Source: Rhodothermales bacterium (GTDB lineage Bacteria; Bacteroidota; Rhodothermia; Rhodothermales; JAHQVL01). From it: 64,000 nucleotides of DNA. Below are positions 28,098-36,357 of the stretch, piece by piece; the first letter of the stretch is position 1, and every line of letters starts with the position of its first letter. Position numbers and translations under genes: made by a program. A model generated the notes under the pieces. The model made no database searches. It was not told the origin of the DNA and saw nothing but the letters and a program-made list of their open reading frames with translations. The stretch spans positions 1 through 64,000 of the forward strand of contig JAWKNW010000006.1 of NCBI GenBank assembly GCA_041391505.1. The letters are read 5' to 3'.

Positions 28098-30326
28098 TTG
28101 GTACGTTGCGCGCTATATTTCGCGCACATCCGGATTACCCGCATTGCCGCGCTCTTGACCTTTCCAACCCGACATACCCTGTCCCGGCGCTTCGCCGACC
28201 CTGACCTCGAGGCTGCGTTTCGGGACGACTATGCCCGGCAGTCGCTCGGCGAAGTGCGCGTGGCCCTGTTGATCGGTGCGTTCGTGTACGGACCCCTCTT
28301 CGCCTACCTCGACTGGGTGCAGGCGACGAACGCGTTGTGGGGGATCTGGGGGATCCGGCTGGGCGTGTGCGTGCTGGCCGCCGGCGTCTACTTCGCCTCG
28401 TACAGGCCCTTTTTTATCCGCTGGATGCAGGAGATCCTCAGTGCCGTGCTGTTTCTCGCCGGCGCCGGGCTGATGGCGATGATCCTGCTCGATACCTCGC
28501 CCCGGGCCTACATCGACGGCCCGGTGCTCCTCGTGCTGCCGGGGTATGTGCTGATGCGCATCCGCTTCGCACCCGCCACGCTCGTCGGGTTCGCGCTGCT
28601 GCTGGTGTATCTGCTCATCATCTACCTCAAGGAGCAGCTGCCGTTCGACACCCGGGTCGGGAGCGCCCTCTTCCTGCTGGCCGCCAACCTGATCGGCATG
28701 ACGGCCGGCTACGCGATGGAAACGTACGCCCGCCGCGACTTCTGGCAGATGCGCCTGCTCGACGCCGAGCGCCGTGAAAAAGCCGACCTGCTCGACGTGA
28801 AGACTCGCTTTTTCTCGAACATCTCCCACGAAATCCGCACCCCCCTCACCCTGATCCTCGGCCCGCTGGACGACCTGCTCGCCCGGACGGAGCTGCCCGC
28901 CGATACCCGATCCTTGCTCGAGACGATGAGGCGCAACGGGAAACGGTTGCTCGGGCTGATGAACCAGCTGCTCGACCTCTCCCGGCTCGACGCCGGCCGG
29001 ATGCCGGTGCGCGTGCGCGAGGCAGACCTCGTCGCGCACCTGCGCGACCTGACGCGCAGCTTCGCGCCAATGGCCGAACGCGGCGGATTGACGCTGACGT
29101 TCGATGCGAACGCGTCCGAACTCCCCGGTGTCTTCGACGCCGAAAAGCTCGATGTGATCGTGTCGAACCTCCTGGCCAACGCCATCCACTACACGCCGGC
29201 CGGCGGGACGATCCGCCTCCGCCTCGCGCAGGAGGGGGCGGCGTTCGTCGTGGAGGTGCGCGACTCCGGGGCCGGCATCCCCGAGGCCGACCTCCCGCAC
29301 ATCTTCGACCGGTTCCACCGCGTCGAACACGCCGCCGCGACCCATCCGGGCGCAGGTATCGGCCTGGCCCCCACGCGCGCCCTCGTGGAACGCCTGCACG
29401 GGACGATCGCGGCGGAGAGCACGGTCGGGTTCGGCAGCGTGTTCACGGTCCGGCTCCCCGTGCGCCTCGAAGGCGAGCCCGAGGCGGCCGGCGGCCGGCC
29501 CGTCGCCGCGGCCCCCATGCCGGACGAAACGACGGGAGCGGAGGACACCCCGCGCGCCGGAACGAAGCAGGGCGTCGCCCTGGTCGTCGAAGACAATGCG
29601 GACGTGCGCGCCTACGTGCGTCAGTGTCTGGAGGCGGACTGGACCGTCGCGGAGGCTGGAGACGGGGCGGGCGGGCTCGAACTCGCCCGCCGGCTCGTGC
29701 CCGACGTCATCGTCACCGACCTCATGATGCCTGGCATCGACGGCATGGCCCTGTGCCGCGCACTGCGGGAGGACGAGGTGCTGGATCATGTCCCGATCCT
29801 GGCGCTCACGGCCCGGGCGGATGCGGCGAGCGAACGCGCCGGCTTCGAGGCCGGGTTCGACGACTATCTCGTCAAGCCGTTTGATGCGACGTCGCTGCGG
29901 GCGCGGGTCAACGGGGTCGTTGCCCGGTACCGCCGGCTGCGGTCGACCTTCAGCGAACATCTCACGATCGGCCCCTCGCATATCGAGGTCCCTTCGGCCG
30001 AGCGCGCCTTTCTCGATCGCTGGCGTGAGGTGCTGGATGCGCGCATCGCCGAGTCGGAGCTTTCCGTGGGCGATCTCGCCGATGCGATGGGGATGAGCGT
30101 CCGTCAACTCCAGCGCAAGATCACGATGCTGACGGGCCAGTCTCCGAATGCCGCCCTGCGCACGTACCGGCTCGAACGGGCGCGCGACCTGCTCGCGCAG
30201 GGCGCCGGCACGGTATCGGAAGTGGCGTATGCCGTGGGCTTCGCCTCGCCGTCGTATTTCACGAAATGCTACCGGGAGGCGTTCGGTTCGGCTCCGACCC
30301 GCGAAGCCAACGAGGCGGCGGATTGA
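28098..30326 (+). CDS. hybrid histidine kinase with receiver and AraC-type DNA-binding domain
   Basis: Up to 742 residues. No ATG is in frame near the start; TTG at 28098 or TTG at 28155 must serve, the latter giving a start just before the conserved FADPDLEAAFRDDY. Six or so membrane segments (about 55-205) have almost no periplasmic loop; then HisKA with His244 (SNISHEIRTPLTLILG), HATPase (DSGAGIPEADLP, GAGIGLA), a receiver (~492-610; VVEDN, Asp541 in VIVTDLMMPGIDG, Lys in YLVKPF) and an AraC HTH (~650-740; MGMSVRQLQRKITMLTGQSP, VSEVAYAVGFASPSYFTKCY). It is a one-protein sensor-regulator like the Bacteroidota HTCS proteins, but with a polytopic sensor in place of the usual periplasmic propeller. 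Target genes are unknown; the divergent oxidoreductase gene is a candidate. Confidence 0.88.
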   Translation: MVRCALYFAHIRITRIAALLTFPTRHTLSRRFADPDLEAAFRDDYARQSLGEVRVALLIGAFVYGPLFAYLDWVQATNALWGIWGIRLGVCVLAAGVYFASYRPFFIRWMQEILSAVLFLAGAGLMAMILLDTSPRAYIDGPVLLVLPGYVLMRIRFAPATLVGFALLLVYLLIIYLKEQLPFDTRVGSALFLLAANLIGMTAGYAMETYARRDFWQMRLLDAERREKADLLDVKTRFFSNISHEIRTPLTLILGPLDDLLARTELPADTRSLLETMRRNGKRLLGLMNQLLDLSRLDAGRMPVRVREADLVAHLRDLTRSFAPMAERGGLTLTFDANASELPGVFDAEKLDVIVSNLLANAIHYTPAGGTIRLRLAQEGAAFVVEVRDSGAGIPEADLPHIFDRFHRVEHAAATHPGAGIGLAPTRALVERLHGTIAAESTVGFGSVFTVRLPVRLEGEPEAAGGRPVAAAPMPDETTGAEDTPRAGTKQGVALVVEDNADVRAYVRQCLEADWTVAEAGDGAGGLELARRLVPDVIVTDLMMPGIDGMALCRALREDEVLDHVPILALTARADAASERAGFEAGFDDYLVKPFDATSLRARVNGVVARYRRLRSTFSEHLTIGPSHIEVPSAERAFLDRWREVLDARIAESELSVGDLADAMGMSVRQLQRKITMLTGQSPNAALRTYRLERARDLLAQGAGTVSEVAYAVGFASPSYFTKCYREAFGSAPTREANEAAD

Positions 30327-30351
30327 TCGCGCAGTCGGTCGCCGCCGGCGT

Positions 30352-30450
30352 TTAGGCCGTGAACCAGAGCATGAGGGTTGCCAGCGCCAGCGCGGCGTCG
30401 ACAAGGACCAGATACTGGAGGAGGCGCACGGAGGATCGTTTCGTCGTCAT
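30352..30450 (-). CDS. candidate 32-residue membrane protein
   Basis: A short frame starting ATG at 30450 with GGGAG eight bases before it: a basic N-terminus (MTTKRSSVRLL) and one hydrophobic helix (LVLVDAALALATLMLWF), stop TAA. Good ribosome-binding site, charge bias that fits an N-in single-span membrane peptide, and host-like codon use. It ends 25 bases from the stop of the hybrid kinase gene, on the opposite strand. No homology can be judged at this length; it may be a membrane peptide that modulates a partner. The rest of the gap (30451-30630) shows only a possible TATACT box upstream of the next gene. Confidence 0.45.
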   Translation of the reverse strand: MTTKRSSVRLLQYLVLVDAALALATLMLWFTA

Positions 30451-30630
30451 GGGATGAATCTCCCGGGGGAACGCTGGGGGGATATGAAATCAGGCGTCGA
30501 ACCGCGCCGGGGAGCTGCGCTTACGATTCGGTTATATGTGGTTGAAATAAAGTGCGTATACTGGGCGAGGCCTGCCGTCTTATGCTGGTTTGGCCTGTAG
30601 GGGAATTCCTGTCAAAAAAACGTGCGACCC

Positions 30631-31890
30631 ATGTCCATCCGTGCTGCAACGCTGCTGCTGGCGATCCTGGGAGCCTCGCTGACGCGTTGTGCGACCGAAG
30701 AACCGACCCGCTGGTGGAAAGGCAACCTCCACACGCATTCGTTGTGGAGCGACGGCGACGACTATCCCGAGATGATCGTAGGCTGGTATCGGGATCGCGA
30801 TTACGACTTCATCGCCCTGTCCGACCATAACGTGATTGCGGAGGGGGAACGCTGGATCGATGTGGACGCCAGCCGTGGGGGGCGGCCGGCATTCGACCGG
30901 TACCTCGCGGCGTACGGCGACACCTGGGTCGAGCAGCGGACGAGCGGCGACACGCTGTTTGCCCGGCTGCGCACGCTGGCGGAATACCGGCCGCTTTTCG
31001 AGGCGGCGGACAGCTTTCTGGTCATCAAGTCGGAAGAGCTGACCGACGGGTATGACGGGAAACCCGTCCATATCAACGTCACCAACATCCACACGCGCAT
31101 CGCGCCGCAGCGCGGCGGATCGTTGCGCCAGGTGATGCAGCGCAACGTCGACGCCGTACGCCGGCAGCGGGACTCGACCGGCGTCCCCATGTTTCCCCAT
31201 ATCAACCACCCGAATTTTGGCTGGGCGATGACGGCGGAAGACCTGCTGACGCTGCACGGCGAACGCTTCTTCGAGGTGTACAACGGCCATCCGGCCGTCC
31301 ATAACGAAGGCGACTCGCTGCGACCGGGCACGGAGCGGATGTGGGACATCATCAACACCCGCCGGCTCCTGAACGGCGATCCGCTCATGCTGGGCATGGC
31401 GGTGGACGACAGCCACAATTATCTGGAGATGGGCCCGGAAAACAGCAATCCGGGTCGCGCGTGGGTGATGGTGAAGGCGGATACCCTGTCGGCCGAGGCG
31501 CTCGTCGACGCGATGGAAGCCGGCGCGTTTTACGGCACGACGGGCGTCCTGCTGAACGAGGTCCGCGCGGACCGGCGCGGCCTCTCGATCGACATCCGGC
31601 CCGAGGCGGGTGTGACGTACACGACCTATTTCTACGGCACGCCGGTCGCCCACGATACGACCAGTGCCCCGGTACAACTCCCCGACGGAGCCTACGTGAC
31701 GCGTCGCTACAGCAACGAGATCGGGCAATTGCTCGGGCAGTCAACAGAGCTGACGCCGCATTATACCTTCACCGGCAACGAGTTGTACGTCCGCGCTCGC
31801 GTGGTGTCGTCGAAGCCGAAGACCAATCCGTACCGGGCCGGCGAGACCGAGACGGCCTGGACGCAGCCCGTCGTGCCGGCGTCGTTCTAG
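30631..31890 (+). CDS. PHP-domain / CehA-McbA type metallohydrolase, exported
   Basis: 419 residues from the ATG at 30631. N-terminal signal segment (ATLLLAILGASLTRCATEE), possibly a lipoprotein (LTRC). PHP-fold metal motifs are clear: WKGNLHTHSLWSDGDD at the start, then DFIALSDHNV, an internal FPHINHPNFGW block with further His ligands, and MGMAVDDSHNY near the end of the domain. The C-terminal ~90 residues are a small beta domain. PHP proteins of the CehA/McbA branch are phosphoesterases or carbamate hydrolases; substrate unknown. The stop codon TAG (31888-31890) lies inside the target duplication of a miniature inverted-repeat element, which therefore inserted exactly at the gene end. Confidence 0.8.
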   Translation: MSIRAATLLLAILGASLTRCATEEPTRWWKGNLHTHSLWSDGDDYPEMIVGWYRDRDYDFIALSDHNVIAEGERWIDVDASRGGRPAFDRYLAAYGDTWVEQRTSGDTLFARLRTLAEYRPLFEAADSFLVIKSEELTDGYDGKPVHINVTNIHTRIAPQRGGSLRQVMQRNVDAVRRQRDSTGVPMFPHINHPNFGWAMTAEDLLTLHGERFFEVYNGHPAVHNEGDSLRPGTERMWDIINTRRLLNGDPLMLGMAVDDSHNYLEMGPENSNPGRAWVMVKADTLSAEALVDAMEAGAFYGTTGVLLNEVRADRRGLSIDIRPEAGVTYTTYFYGTPVAHDTTSAPVQLPDGAYVTRRYSNEIGQLLGQSTELTPHYTFTGNELYVRARVVSSKPKTNPYRAGETETAWTQPVVPASF

Positions 31891-32037
31891 GGGCAGGGCC
31901 ATCGCATGCTCTTCAAACGTGAGCATCTCCCGGTCTGGGAGTATGGGAGGTTTTGCGGTAAAAATGCCCCCATGCACCCAAACTCCCATACGCTTCTCAT
32001 GGCCACGGCAAGGATGCGATTGCCCTGGTTCTGGGGG
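31884..32037. mobile_element. miniature inverted-repeat element, copy B, with target duplications
   Basis: Element 31894-32027 (134 bp). The left end is CAGGGCCATCGCATGCTC and the right end is its slightly decayed complement. It is flanked by GTTCTAGGGG (31884-31893) and GTTCTGGGGG (32028-32037), a 10-bp target duplication with one mismatch. About 90% identical, in reverse orientation, to copy C at 59446-59580. No transposase gene, so it must move in trans. The short open frame across it that resembles one in copy C is only repeat DNA. Confidence 0.88.
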
Positions 32038-32043
32038 TTATTT

Positions 32044-32106
32044 GGTTCTGTCTGAAAAATCTTTCAGACAGAAACGTATCCTGAACGGGATTCAGGATCC
32101 AACGCT
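32044..32106. repeat. REP-like element, copy 2
   Basis: TTCTGTCTGAAA with its complement around an AATC loop (32046-32073), then ATCCTGAA/TTCAGGAT (32078-32098), then CCAACGCTG. This is the copy at 11293-11363 in reverse order; the third hairpin has decayed. It is between two convergent genes (stops at 31890 and 32173), next to a mobile element. Confidence 0.85.
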
Positions 32107-32172
32107 GTATCTGGGGTTCGAGCGACGCTCGGGCAAGTCCCGAACGGTGTTTCAGGCGCGGCCTGGACGTGT

Positions 32173-33132
32173 TTAGCGCCGCGTGAAGGCGCGCCAGGTC
32201 CAGTACGCCACGAGGCCGAGGAGGGCGACGCGGAGACCGACGCCGGCTTCGACGGGGAGCGACAGGAAGGCGGCGGTGGCGGGCGCGGCGTACCAGTAGT
32301 AGATGCCGGCTGCGGCAGCGGCCAGCCCGGTGAGCATCCGGGAGGCGGACACCTTGAACATCCCGTAGATGGCCGCGGTGACCACGTAGCTGGCGGCCGC
32401 CGCGCCCAGCACGTCGAAATACACCGCCGGCGCAGCGCCGATGGGTCCGTTCTCCGTCAGGAAGTAGCCCAGCACGAACCCGGGAAAGGCGCCGGCGAAG
32501 ACGCCGTAGGGTGACGCGATCCAGCGTGTGGCGCGGCCGTGCGCCCCGATAGCCTGCTGCAAGGCTTTGCGCGGGGCGACGTCCAGGCAGCCCTTCGGGA
32601 CGCAGCGCACGCACGACGCGCAGCGCGTGTCTTTCATCGCGATCAGGGGGTGCTGTCCGTACAGTTTCTCGACCGGGAGCACCGGGCAGAACGTGTTGCA
32701 AAAGCCGGCCTTCTGCTGATAAAACGCGCCGAGCAACAAGGCCACCAGGCCGACGACCAGGATGACGATGCCGAGCGCGTCGCCGTGCTCGTTGAAGAGA
32801 AAACGCCGCGCCGGGACCAGAACGAGCAGCAGGACGATTCCCGTCGCCCCCAGCATCCGCTGCAGATGCGCCGGCATCACGCGGGAGGCCGCCAGGCCGT
32901 TGGGAAGCATATTGAGCGTCGCGAGCGGGCACAACGCGCGCCAGATGAGGGGAGAGAGCAGAAAGGTGGCAGGCAGGATCGGGATCAGCACGTTCCATAA
33001 AATCCCGAGCGCCAGCGCGGGCGACGTGAACAGGCCCACCACCAGCATGCCCGTCACGACCAGACCGAGCCCCTGCGCGAGCCGCCAGCCGGCGGACAGC
33101 GATTGCGTGGACGTTCGCAGAGCGATGTTCAT
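32173..33132 (-). CDS. membrane 4Fe-4S protein (NapH/NosR-like ferredoxin membrane protein)
   Basis: 319 residues, with about eight membrane helices and two cysteine clusters in a cytoplasmic loop: FCNTFCPVLPVEKLYG (~150-165) and CASCVRCVPKGCLD (~178-191). The second has CxxCxxCxxxC spacing for one [4Fe-4S] cluster; the CPLATLN and CPVLP motifs are like those of the NapH / NosR / RdxA group of electron-transfer membrane proteins. It may pass electrons between the quinone pool and a partner, but no partner oxidoreductase gene is adjacent. ATG at 33132. Convergent with the PHP gene, transcribed away from ilvD's 3' side. Confidence 0.78.
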   Translation of the reverse strand: MNIALRTSTQSLSAGWRLAQGLGLVVTGMLVVGLFTSPALALGILWNVLIPILPATFLLSPLIWRALCPLATLNMLPNGLAASRVMPAHLQRMLGATGIVLLLVLVPARRFLFNEHGDALGIVILVVGLVALLLGAFYQQKAGFCNTFCPVLPVEKLYGQHPLIAMKDTRCASCVRCVPKGCLDVAPRKALQQAIGAHGRATRWIASPYGVFAGAFPGFVLGYFLTENGPIGAAPAVYFDVLGAAAASYVVTAAIYGMFKVSASRMLTGLAAAAAGIYYWYAAPATAAFLSLPVEAGVGLRVALLGLVAYWTWRAFTRR

Positions 33133-33267
33133 CGGATCAGGGTCAAACGCTTGAGCGAAATGGGGCGACCGCGGAATATACGGCGCCCCCGACCCGCAAT
33201 GTTGCGAGGCCAGTCCCTACATGACCCCCTGCCACGATAGGGGGAGGCCAGGCCGGACCTGCGCCCC

Positions 33268-34947
33268 TTATTCGTCCGTCACGCACCCATGGGAGGCGTC
33301 GCTCACGTTCTTGATGTATTTGTAGAGCGTGCCGCGTGTGGCCGGCAGCGGAGGGGCCGACCATCCGGCGCGCCGGCCCGTCATCTCCGCATCGGACACC
33401 GCCACCGAGATCGACTTGCCGTCGGCGTCGATCGTGATGAGGTCGCCGTCGCGCAGCAGGGCGATGGGGCCGCCTTCCTGGGCTTCCGGCACCACGTGGC
33501 CGATGATGAAGCCGTGGCTGCCGCCGCTGAACCGGCCGTCGGTGATGAGGGCGACGCTGCTGCCCAGGCCGGCCCCCATCAGGGCGGATGTCGGCGTGAG
33601 CATCTCGGGCATGCCCGGTCCGCCTTTCGGCCCTTCGTAGCGAATGACCACGACGTCGCCGGCCTTGATCACGCCGTTTTCCAGCCCGCGCAGCATCGCC
33701 TCCTCGCGGTCGAACACGCGCGCCGGGCCGGAGAAAACGAGGCCTTCCTTGCCCGTGATCTTGCCGACGGCGCCGCCGGGCGCGAGGTTGCCGCGGAGGA
33801 TATAGATGTGGCCGTTGGCCTTGATCGGGTTGTCGAGCGAGCGGATGATCGGCTGGCCGGCGGGCAGTGGGGCGGCGGCTTCCAGGTTTTCGCCGATCGT
33901 CTTGCCGGTGACCGTCATCGCGTCGCCGTGGAGCATCCCCTCTGCCAGCAGCATCTTCATCACCGCCGGCACCCCGCCGATGTCGTTCAGGTCCTGCATG
34001 ACGTATTTGCCGCTCGGCTTGAGGTCCGCCAGGAAGGGCGTTTCGTCGGACAGGCGCTGCATGTCCTCCAGCGTCCACGCGATGTCGAACGAGCGCGCCA
34101 TCGCGAGGAGGTGCAGGACGGCGTTGGTCGACCCGCCGAGGACGAGCACGACCCGCATCGCGTTCTCGAACGAGGCGCGGCTGACGATCTTGCGGGGCGT
34201 CAGACCCTGTTCGAGCATCGCCTTGATGGCCTCGCCGGCCGCGCGGCATTCGTCTTTTTTTCGGGGATCGATGGCGGGCAGGCTCGAACTGAACGGCAGG
34301 CTCAGGCCCATCGCCTCGATAGCGGAGGCCATCGTGTTGGCCGTGTACATCCCGCCGCAGGCGCCCGGGCCCGGGATGGAGCAGCGGACGATCTGCTGGC
34401 GTTCGCCCTCGTCGATCTTGCCGGCGAGGAATTCCCCGTAGCTCTGGAACGCGCTCACGATATCCAGCTTGTCTCCTTTTTTGGAGAAACCGGGCTGGAT
34501 GGTGCCGCCGTAGATCATGAGCGCGGGGCGGTCGAGCCGGCCCATGGCCATGACGCAGCCCGGCATGTTCTTGTCGCACCCCGGAATCGTGATCAGCGCA
34601 TCGTACCACTGGCCGCCCATGATCGTCTCGATCGAATCGGCGATGAGGTCGCGCGACTGGAGGCTGTAGGACATCCCGTCCGTCCCCATCGAGATCCCGT
34701 CCGACACCCCGACGGTGTTGAACCGCATGCCGATCAGGCCGGCGGCCTCGACCCCTTCCCGCACCGCGCCGGCGAGGTCCAACAGGTGCATGTTGCAGGG
34801 GTTGCCTTCGAACCAGACCGACGCGATGCCCACCTGGGCTTTTTTCATGTCGGACTCTTTCAGCCCCGTGGCGTAGAGCATGGCCTGCGAGGCGCCCTGG
34901 GACTTCGGTTCGGTGATGGTCTTGCTGTAGCGGTTCAGATCAGGCAT
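33268..34947 (-). CDS. ilvD: dihydroxy-acid dehydratase
   Basis: 559 residues, the usual length. It removes water from 2,3-dihydroxy-isovalerate or -methylvalerate in valine/isoleucine synthesis, in the cytoplasm, using an iron-sulfur cluster. Cluster and active-site blocks are clear: NPCNMHLLDLA, PGCDKNMPGCVMAMGR and GPGACGGMYTANTMA. The start MPDLNRYSKTIT is chosen at the ATG at 34947 because the family begins there; the frame upstream runs into repeat DNA. It is separate from ilvB-ilvN-ilvC 26 kb away. Its 5' region (34948-35271) holds a short heptamer array and a miniature inverted-repeat element, so its promoter may lie within or close to mobile DNA. Confidence 0.95.
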   Translation of the reverse strand: MPDLNRYSKTITEPKSQGASQAMLYATGLKESDMKKAQVGIASVWFEGNPCNMHLLDLAGAVREGVEAAGLIGMRFNTVGVSDGISMGTDGMSYSLQSRDLIADSIETIMGGQWYDALITIPGCDKNMPGCVMAMGRLDRPALMIYGGTIQPGFSKKGDKLDIVSAFQSYGEFLAGKIDEGERQQIVRCSIPGPGACGGMYTANTMASAIEAMGLSLPFSSSLPAIDPRKKDECRAAGEAIKAMLEQGLTPRKIVSRASFENAMRVVLVLGGSTNAVLHLLAMARSFDIAWTLEDMQRLSDETPFLADLKPSGKYVMQDLNDIGGVPAVMKMLLAEGMLHGDAMTVTGKTIGENLEAAAPLPAGQPIIRSLDNPIKANGHIYILRGNLAPGGAVGKITGKEGLVFSGPARVFDREEAMLRGLENGVIKAGDVVVIRYEGPKGGPGMPEMLTPTSALMGAGLGSSVALITDGRFSGGSHGFIIGHVVPEAQEGGPIALLRDGDLITIDADGKSISVAVSDAEMTGRRAGWSAPPLPATRGTLYKYIKNVSDASHGCVTDE

Positions 34948-34955
34948 GGGCAGGG

Positions 34956-34990
34956 ATGGCAAAATGTAAATTTCAAAATGCAAAACGGGA
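34956..34990. repeat. short A/T-rich heptamer array upstream of ilvD
   Basis: Five in-phase 7-bp units (ATGGCAA, AATGTAA, ATTTCAA, AATGCAA, AACGGGA), starting 8 bases before the ilvD start codon. The fit is weaker than for the long arrays, but the period is the same and it again sits against a mobile element. Confidence 0.5.
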
Positions 34991-34992
34991 TG

Positions 34993-35146
34993 GCCTGTCA
35001 AACAGGGAAATCGCATTCGCGACAAGAAGAGCGGATCGTGTGGGAGTTTGGGGGTGATTACTTCCGGGTAAACACCCACACTCCCATCCATCCACACAGG
35101 GAGTTGCTCGCGCCTGGAGAGAATACGATTGCCCTGGCCCGTCAAA
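34993..35146. mobile_element. miniature inverted-repeat element, copy A (diverged), with target duplications
   Basis: Element 35003-35136 (134 bp), ends CAGGGAAATCGCATTC and GAATACGATTGCCCTG. Flanks are GCCTGTCAAA (34993-35002) and GCCCGTCAAA (35137-35146), a 10-bp duplication with one mismatch. Same length and internal layout as copies B and C (GGGAGTTTGGG near one side, CTCCCAT near the other) but clearly older by sequence. Confidence 0.8.
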
Positions 35147-35271
35147 CTACACGATGGCGCCGAATTAGAGTACAGGCTCAGGGAATATTCATCTATCCAT
35201 TTGATACCAGCTTTTTTTATATTCGATTGATCTTATCAATGCCCACCCTGAACGGAATCCACCCCACTGGC

Positions 35272-36324
35272 ATGAAAACGACGCGCCTTCTCGTCCTCCT
35301 CTCGTTCGTTCTCGCGGCCGGCTGCCAGCCGACCATGCAGGATATGCCCGAAGCGGCGCAGGCCCAGGCCCTGCCCCCGAAAACCGTAGGCAGCATCGAA
35401 CGCGCGGATCCGCGCATCGACGCCCTGATCCCTGTCGGCGCGGAGGTCGAAGTGCTCGAAGAGGGCTTCGACTGGTCGGAAGGCCCCGTCTGGGTGCCGT
35501 CGATGAACGCGGTGCTGTTTTCGGACATCCCGCGCAATACGATCCACAGCTGGAGCGAATCGGACGGGCTGGGCGTGTTTTTGCGGCCGGCCGGCTACAA
35601 CCGGGACAACCCGCAGGGCAAGGAACTGGGGACCAACGGGCTTTTCCTGGACGCGAGCGGCAATCTCCTGGCGTCGAATCACGGTTTCCGCGGCATCACG
35701 CGGCTCAACCAGGATAATTACACGTGGACGGTGCTCGTCGATCGCTACCAGGGCAAGCGCCTGAACAGCCCGAACGACCTCGTGCTTCGCGGCAACGGCG
35801 ACATCTACTTCACCGACCCGTCGTACGGGCTGGAAGGGTGGGAGAAAAGCCCGGACCGCGAACTCGACTTCAACGGCGTCTATCACCTCACGCCCGCCGG
35901 CAAGCTGACCCTTCTCACGAAGGAGTTCAAAAACCCGAACGGCATCGGGCTCTCGCCGGACCAGTCGATCCTCTACGTCGCCCAGTCCAACGGACAGGAA
36001 CCCGTGATCCGCGCCTACGACATCCAGGCGGACGGGTCGATCGCCAACGGACGCGTCTTTTTCGACGCCACGGAGCTGAACGCGCAGACCGGCCGCCGGG
36101 GCGGATTCGACGGTTTCGTGGTCGATGCCGCCGGCAACATCTTTACGTCGGGACCGGGCGGCGTGCTCGTGCTGACGCCCGCCGGCGAATACCTCGGCAC
36201 CATTCTCACCGGCCAGGCCACCGCGAACGCGACGTTCGGCGGCGCGAACGGCTCGGAGCTTTTCATCACGGCCGACATGCTGCTGCTCCGCGTGCGCACG
36301 AGCACGAAAGGGATCGGTTTTTAA
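35272..36324 (+). CDS. SMP-30/gluconolactonase family lipoprotein
   Basis: 350 residues. The ATG at 35272 begins a lipoprotein signal MKTTRLLVLLSFVLAAGC (lipobox LAAGC). Then the six-bladed propeller of the SMP-30/LRE lactonase family: a metal-ligand Glu in DWSEGPVW, GTNGLFLDASGNLLASNHGFR, LNSPNDLVLRGNGDIYFTDPSYGL (the N-D metal site), NPNGIGLSPDQSILYV, and GGFDGFVVDAAGNIFTSGPGG. It hydrolyses sugar lactones in related proteins; here it would act in the periplasm or at the outer membrane. Followed after 33 bases by a thioredoxin-fold gene and then by a TIM-barrel isomerase, so a sugar-processing operon is possible. Confidence 0.88.
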   Translation: MKTTRLLVLLSFVLAAGCQPTMQDMPEAAQAQALPPKTVGSIERADPRIDALIPVGAEVEVLEEGFDWSEGPVWVPSMNAVLFSDIPRNTIHSWSESDGLGVFLRPAGYNRDNPQGKELGTNGLFLDASGNLLASNHGFRGITRLNQDNYTWTVLVDRYQGKRLNSPNDLVLRGNGDIYFTDPSYGLEGWEKSPDRELDFNGVYHLTPAGKLTLLTKEFKNPNGIGLSPDQSILYVAQSNGQEPVIRAYDIQADGSIANGRVFFDATELNAQTGRRGGFDGFVVDAAGNIFTSGPGGVLVLTPAGEYLGTILTGQATANATFGGANGSELFITADMLLLRVRTSTKGIGF

Positions 36325-36357
36325 TCGCACGACCTGACACCTCAACCGGAACGCCCT

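Noticed and set aside
31919..32176. Short frame similar to one at 59355-59555 (both start MSISR and contain GGFAV)
   Set aside because: The likeness comes from both lying in copies of the same mobile element; terminal repeats and target duplications explain it better than a protein family.
33289..35271. A 660-residue N-terminal extension of the lactonase frame running back over ilvD
   Set aside because: It is the antisense frame of ilvD joined by chance through repeat DNA; the lipoprotein signal at 35272 marks the true start.
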